Assembly (NCBI GenBank): GCA_025465145.1
Contig: JAODNS010000314.1
Location: 1 to 6,848 of the forward strand
Reading direction: 5' to 3'
DNA: 6,848 nt
From: Frankiales bacterium
GTDB lineage: Bacteria > Actinomycetota > Actinomycetes > Mycobacteriales > SCTD01
Positions within the stretch are counted from its first letter, which is position 1. Each line of letters begins with the position of its first letter. Under the pieces are notes generated by a model that worked only from the letters and a program-made list of their open reading frames with translations, made no database searches and was not told where the DNA came from. Made by a program: the position numbers and the translations under genes. Shown here one piece after another: positions 5,313 to 6,848 of the stretch.

Positions 5313-6385
5313 TGACCTCCCTGCCGCTGGTGTTCGACGCGCCCAAGCGCGCGCTGCCGCCCCGGCACCTGGCCGACCTGGACGCGGCCGAGCGCCGCGC
5401 CGCCGTGGCCGAGTTGGGGGAGAAGCCGTTCCGCGCGGAGCAGCTGTCCCGGCACTACTTCGGCGGTCACAGCGCGGAGCAGATGACGGATCTGACGCCG
5501 GCCGTACGGGAGCGCCTGGGCGTCCTGCTGCCGGAGCTGCTCACGCCCGTGCGCGCGATCGACTGCGACAACGGCGACACCATGAAGACGCTGTGGCGCG
5601 GCCACGACGGGACGCTGGTCGAGTCCGTGCTCATGCGCTACGCCGACCGCACCACCGTCTGCGTCAGCAGCCAGGCCGGCTGCGGCATGGCCTGCCCGTT
5701 CTGCGCCACCGGCCAGGCCGGGCTCACCCGCAACCTGTCCACCGGCGAGATCGTCGAGCAGGTCGTGGCAGCGACGCGTACCGAGGCAGCCCGTGCCGGC
5801 CGGGTCAGCAACGTGGTGTTCATGGGCATGGGCGAGCCGCTCGCCAACTACAACCGGGTCGTCGCCGCCGTCCGCCGGATGGTCGAGCCGGCTCCGCACG
5901 GGCTCGGGATGAGCCAGCGCAACATCGTCGTGTCGACCGTCGGCCTGGTGCCGGCGATCCGCAAGCTGACCCAGGAGGGCCTGCAGGTCACCCTCGCGCT
6001 GTCGCTGCACGCGCCGGACGACGAGCTGCGCAACACCCTCGTGCCGGTCAACACGCGCTGGCCGGTGAGCGAGGTGCTGTCCGCGGCCTTCGACTACACC
6101 CGGACCACGGGCCGGCGGCTGTCGATCGAGTACGCCCTGATCAAGGACGTCAACGACCAGCCGTTCCGCGCCGACCTGCTCGCCAAGCGGCTCAAGGGCA
6201 AGCTCGTGCACGTCAACCTCATCCCGCTGAACCCCACCCCGGGCAGCGAGTGGGACGCCTCGCCGAAGCCGGTCGAGAAGGAGTTCGTCCGCCGGCTGCG
6301 CGCGGCCGGGATCGCGACGACCGTCCGCGACACGCGTGGCCAGGAGATCGCCGGCGCCTGCGGCCAGCTCGCGGCGCTCAACTAG
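5312..6385 (+). CDS. rlmN: Dual-specificity 23S rRNA (A2503-C2)/tRNA (A37-C2) methyltransferase RlmN
   Basis: RlmN is a radical-SAM enzyme that methylates C2 of A2503 in 23S rRNA at the peptidyl transferase centre, and in some bacteria A37 of tRNAs, affecting translation fidelity. The 357-residue product has an N-terminal substrate-binding domain (about 10-80), then the iron-sulfur motif CGMACPFC (Cys124, Cys128, Cys131). GMGEPLANY (172-180) is the SAM-binding GEP motif. Cys350 in GACGQL matches the cysteine that carries the methyl group in E. coli, and Cys117 in TVCVSSQ matches the resolving cysteine, so the enzyme looks fully active. The GTG start at 5312 lacks an obvious ribosome binding site and fits leaderless translation. 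No other candidate gives a better N-terminus. The gene ends in a TAG shared with the opposing gene. Confidence 0.96.
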   Translation: MTSLPLVFDAPKRALPPRHLADLDAAERRAAVAELGEKPFRAEQLSRHYFGGHSAEQMTDLTPAVRERLGVLLPELLTPVRAIDCDNGDTMKTLWRGHDGTLVESVLMRYADRTTVCVSSQAGCGMACPFCATGQAGLTRNLSTGEIVEQVVAATRTEAARAGRVSNVVFMGMGEPLANYNRVVAAVRRMVEPAPHGLGMSQRNIVVSTVGLVPAIRKLTQEGLQVTLALSLHAPDDELRNTLVPVNTRWPVSEVLSAAFDYTRTTGRRLSIEYALIKDVNDQPFRADLLAKRLKGKLVHVNLIPLNPTPGSEWDASPKPVEKEFVRRLRAAGIATTVRDTRGQEIAGACGQLAALN

Positions 6386-6848
6386 CGGAAGAAGCGCGCG
6401 CCGAGCTGAGCCAGCTCGGAGCTGGTCGCCGGCCGCGCCAGCTGCGAACGGCTGTCCGACGAGCCGCGCTGCCACTGCGCGTAGGTCTCGGCGAAGTCGC
6501 CCGCGGGGGTCGCGAAGTCCTTGCAGTAGGAGCAGCCGAACCATGGCGTACCGGCGGCGATGCCGCGCGCCTGCAGGTACTCCGCCCGCAGGTCGGCCGT
6601 CATGTGCAGCGAGTCCCAGGCGTGGCCCATCTCGTGCGCCACCACGTGCCGCAGCAGCGCGTCGCTCTCGGCGGCGCAGTTGCCGACGAAGACGTCGACC
6701 GTGGAGCTGTCGTAGTACGTGAGGCCCTTCAGGTCGCCACGGCCCGGTAGGAAGCGCACCGTCACGCCGGCAGGGACCGGGTGGCGCAGGGCGGCCAGCG
6801 CAGCCGCGCCGCGGCGCTGCTGCCAGCCCGCGCCGGAGCAGTCGCCGG
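6382..6848 (-). CDS. Putative secreted zinc metallopeptidase (5' partial)
   Basis: The reading frame is open from the window edge to TAG at 6384-6382, giving 154 visible C-terminal residues. The N-terminus, likely with a signal peptide, lies beyond the window. AHEMGHAWD holds a HExxH zinc-binding motif (His71, Glu72, His75 of the visible part, bases 6622-6636). Downstream DFAETYAQW offers Glu120 as a likely third ligand, as in gluzincin-type peptidases. Four cysteines (DCSGAGW, GNCAAES, FGCSYC) suggest disulfides and export. I recognise no named family or substrate. The GTG at 6765 is unlikely to be the true start, because coding-like sequence including the DCSGAGW stretch continues upstream. 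The gene converges on rlmN and the two stop codons overlap. Confidence 0.75.
   Translation of the reverse strand, partial: GDCSGAGWQQRRGAAALAALRHPVPAGVTVRFLPGRGDLKGLTYYDSSTVDVFVGNCAAESDALLRHVVAHEMGHAWDSLHMTADLRAEYLQARGIAAGTPWFGCSYCKDFATPAGDFAETYAQWQRGSSDSRSQLARPATSSELAQLGARFFR
6401..6419 (+). terminator. Candidate hairpin terminator downstream of rlmN
   Basis: A perfect 8-bp inverted repeat (CCGAGCTG, loop AGC, CAGCTCGG) begins 15 bases after the rlmN stop, within the last codons of the opposing minus-strand gene. There is no T-tract. Its compact shape and position mirror the hairpin at 42-58. A role in ending or stabilising the operon transcript is inferred. Confidence 0.45.

Noticed and set aside
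6382..6765. The GTG at 6765 as the true start of the metallopeptidase gene
   Set aside because: The frame continues upstream to the window edge with coding-like sequence including a cysteine motif (DCSGAGW), so the gene is 5' truncated by the window.
1..6848. Mobile elements, CRISPR arrays, tRNA or rRNA genes, toxin-antitoxin or defence genes
   Set aside because: I looked on both strands and saw no transposase, spacer-repeat pattern, RNA gene or accessory module. The content is conserved housekeeping plus two flanking envelope-type genes.

Overview
This window is an ordinary high-GC actinobacterial chromosome segment built around the translation and lipid housekeeping cluster rpsB-tsf-pyrH-frr-cdsA-rlmN. 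Evidence for an actinomycete is the very high G+C with strong third-position GC bias, GTG starts (M23 gene, frr, rlmN), a long disordered Ala/Pro/Glu tail on ribosomal protein S2, the M23-family gene divergent from rpsB, and the gene order itself. I cannot name a genus from the sequence alone.

Layout. Bases 1-35 hold the last codons of a plus-strand gene. It converges on a minus-strand, secreted, membrane-anchored M23-like peptidase-fold gene (39-908). A roughly 300-base divergent region (about 909-1223) separates that gene from rpsB. It contains three short direct repeats, a 15-bp palindrome, a -10-like box and a leader with several possible hairpins. From 1224 six genes run on the plus strand: rpsB (1224-2171), tsf (2253-3071), pyrH (3117-3875), frr (3872-4429), cdsA (4429-5274) and rlmN (5312-6385). 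pyrH/frr and frr/cdsA overlap at GTGA and TGATG junctions and are probably translationally coupled. rpsB/tsf and tsf/pyrH have short gaps with strong RNA stems. rlmN probably also has its own leaderless promoter. Finally rlmN converges on a minus-strand gene for a Cys-containing HEMGH zinc-metallopeptidase-like protein (6382-6848, 5' end outside the window), with both TAG stop codons sharing one CTAG.

How the genes work together: S2, EF-Ts, RRF and RlmN act in ribosome assembly, elongation, recycling and rRNA modification. PyrH makes UDP, which leads to UTP and CTP, and CdsA uses CTP to make CDP-diacylglycerol for phospholipids. The two flanking genes look extracytoplasmic and are not obviously part of this pathway.

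I see no mobile element, CRISPR array, tRNA, rRNA or clearly new multigene system. The most interesting signals are regulatory or subtle. First, a perfect 11-bp stem would bury the pyrH Shine-Dalgarno sequence and place the start codon in the loop, with a competing shorter hairpin. Second, the M23 domain keeps its zinc ligands but appears to have lost both catalytic histidines. Third, the rpsB leader may be structured. Fourth, compact GC-rich hairpins lie just after the stop codons at both convergent gene junctions, inside the coding sequence of the opposing gene.
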